This document shows positions 5,033-5,407 of a DNA stretch of 5,407 bases, in pieces. The stretch is from contig URPG01000154.1 of assembly GCA_900549675.1 (NCBI GenBank), forward strand, positions 1 through 5,407. The letters run 5' to 3'. The DNA is from an uncultured Oscillospiraceae bacterium. GTDB taxonomy: Bacteria > Bacillota > Clostridia > Oscillospirales > Acutalibacteraceae. Each line of letters begins with the position of its first letter. The first letter of the stretch is position 1. Under the pieces are notes generated by a model, which saw only the letters and a program-made list of their open reading frames with translations, had not been told where the DNA came from and searched no databases. The translations under genes were made by a program, and so were the position numbers.

Positions 5033-5407
5033 TTATGTGGTCAACTGTTCCAGAATTTCTGTTATTTCATCAATAAACATATTTCTGCCAATGGCACTGT
5101 GCAATTGTTCAAGGTAGGGTGTTATCGGCAGGGTGACGACATCTCCATTTTGAACAGCGGGGAGATTTTCCCAAACACTGTTATCTTTCAATGTCTGGAT
5201 GTCAGACTCATTGCCAAATACAATCAAACAATCGGCGGCAATGGTTTCCAAATCAGAGTAAGAAATAGAGAGGGGGAGGGAATCTTCCGTTTCGGGCAGT
5301 CCATAAGGCTTGGAGAGTGCCAAATCCCGGTAAAAAAAGCTGCCGGCTGTTTCTGCGGAATGAAAAATAGAAAGCTGGTTCTCTTCTGCCATTAAAAAGA
5401 GATAAGT
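5033..5407 (-). CDS. ABC transporter substrate-binding protein, C-terminal part (iron-siderophore/cobalamin class), partial
   Basis: Only the last 124 residues are in the window; the frame stays open to the right edge, so the gene starts outside and the ATG at 5390-5392 is internal. The segment looks like the C-terminal lobe of the Peripla_BP_2 (FecB/BtuF-like) family. It opens with a TYLFLMAEENQLSIFHS strand region, has an FYRDLALSKPYG helix region and then ISYSDLETIAADCLIVFG, matching the common pattern in which a conserved aspartate region is followed by a strand. WENLPAVQNGDVVTLP is the family's signature near the end, followed by a final helix. Such proteins are lipid-anchored outside the membrane in Gram-positives and deliver ferric siderophore, haem or cobalamin to an FecCD-type permease. 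The ligand cannot be read from this part. The permease and ATPase genes would be expected beyond the window, upstream, because a terminator follows this gene directly. Confidence 0.8.
   Translation of the reverse strand, partial: TYLFLMAEENQLSIFHSAETAGSFFYRDLALSKPYGLPETEDSLPLSISYSDLETIAADCLIVFGNESDIQTLKDNSVWENLPAVQNGDVVTLPITPYLEQLHSAIGRNMFIDEITEILEQLTT

Noticed and set aside
5099..5395. 98-aa + strand frame at the right end
   Set aside because: It is the reverse complement of the substrate-binding protein gene and has no ribosome site or domain.

Overview
The window looks like a chromosomal piece of an anaerobic, probably gut-associated member of the Bacillota (class Clostridia). The evidence is low-to-moderate GC, strong AGGAGG-type ribosome binding sites, sigma-A type promoters, a Gram-positive style lipoprotein, and a glycyl radical enzyme pair that needs anoxic conditions. 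No rRNA, tRNA, IS element or CRISPR array was seen.

Left part (1-3708): a two-gene operon on the + strand. A near-consensus promoter (TTGACA, 17 bp, TACAAT) and a leader of about 175 nt precede a radical-SAM glycyl radical activase (253-1170). After a 4-nt gap comes a glycyl radical enzyme (1175-3583) that closely matches trans-4-hydroxy-L-proline dehydratase, HypD. The activase places the radical on Gly777. The enzyme then dehydrates hydroxyproline to 1-pyrroline-5-carboxylate, which a P5C reductase would turn into proline. No P5C reductase gene follows; the operon ends at a hairpin terminator.

Middle part (3617-4305): on the - strand, convergent with the operon, lies a small lipoprotein gene of unknown function. 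It has its own terminator and a good candidate promoter 160 bp upstream of its start. This stretch is visibly more AT-rich than hypD.

Right-middle part (4393-4714): a compact locus with the layout of an Fst/par-like or holin-like-toxin type I toxin-antitoxin module. It comprises a promoter, a 28-aa hydrophobic peptide whose ATG sits in a hairpin loop, a toxin terminator, and a candidate convergent antisense RNA. The antisense RNA has its own terminator hairpin overlapping the toxin stop codon. An imperfect direct repeat of the Shine-Dalgarno/start region occurs inside the antisense unit, so the RNA could pair with the toxin's translation start. A 34-bp near-palindrome covers the candidate antisense promoter. 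This is the most interesting part of the window.

Right end (4715-5407): about 250 bp without a convincing gene but with two RNA-like hairpins. Then, on the - strand, comes the 3' part of a periplasmic-binding-protein-type ABC transporter gene (iron/siderophore or cobalamin class), which runs off the window edge and is followed by its own terminator.
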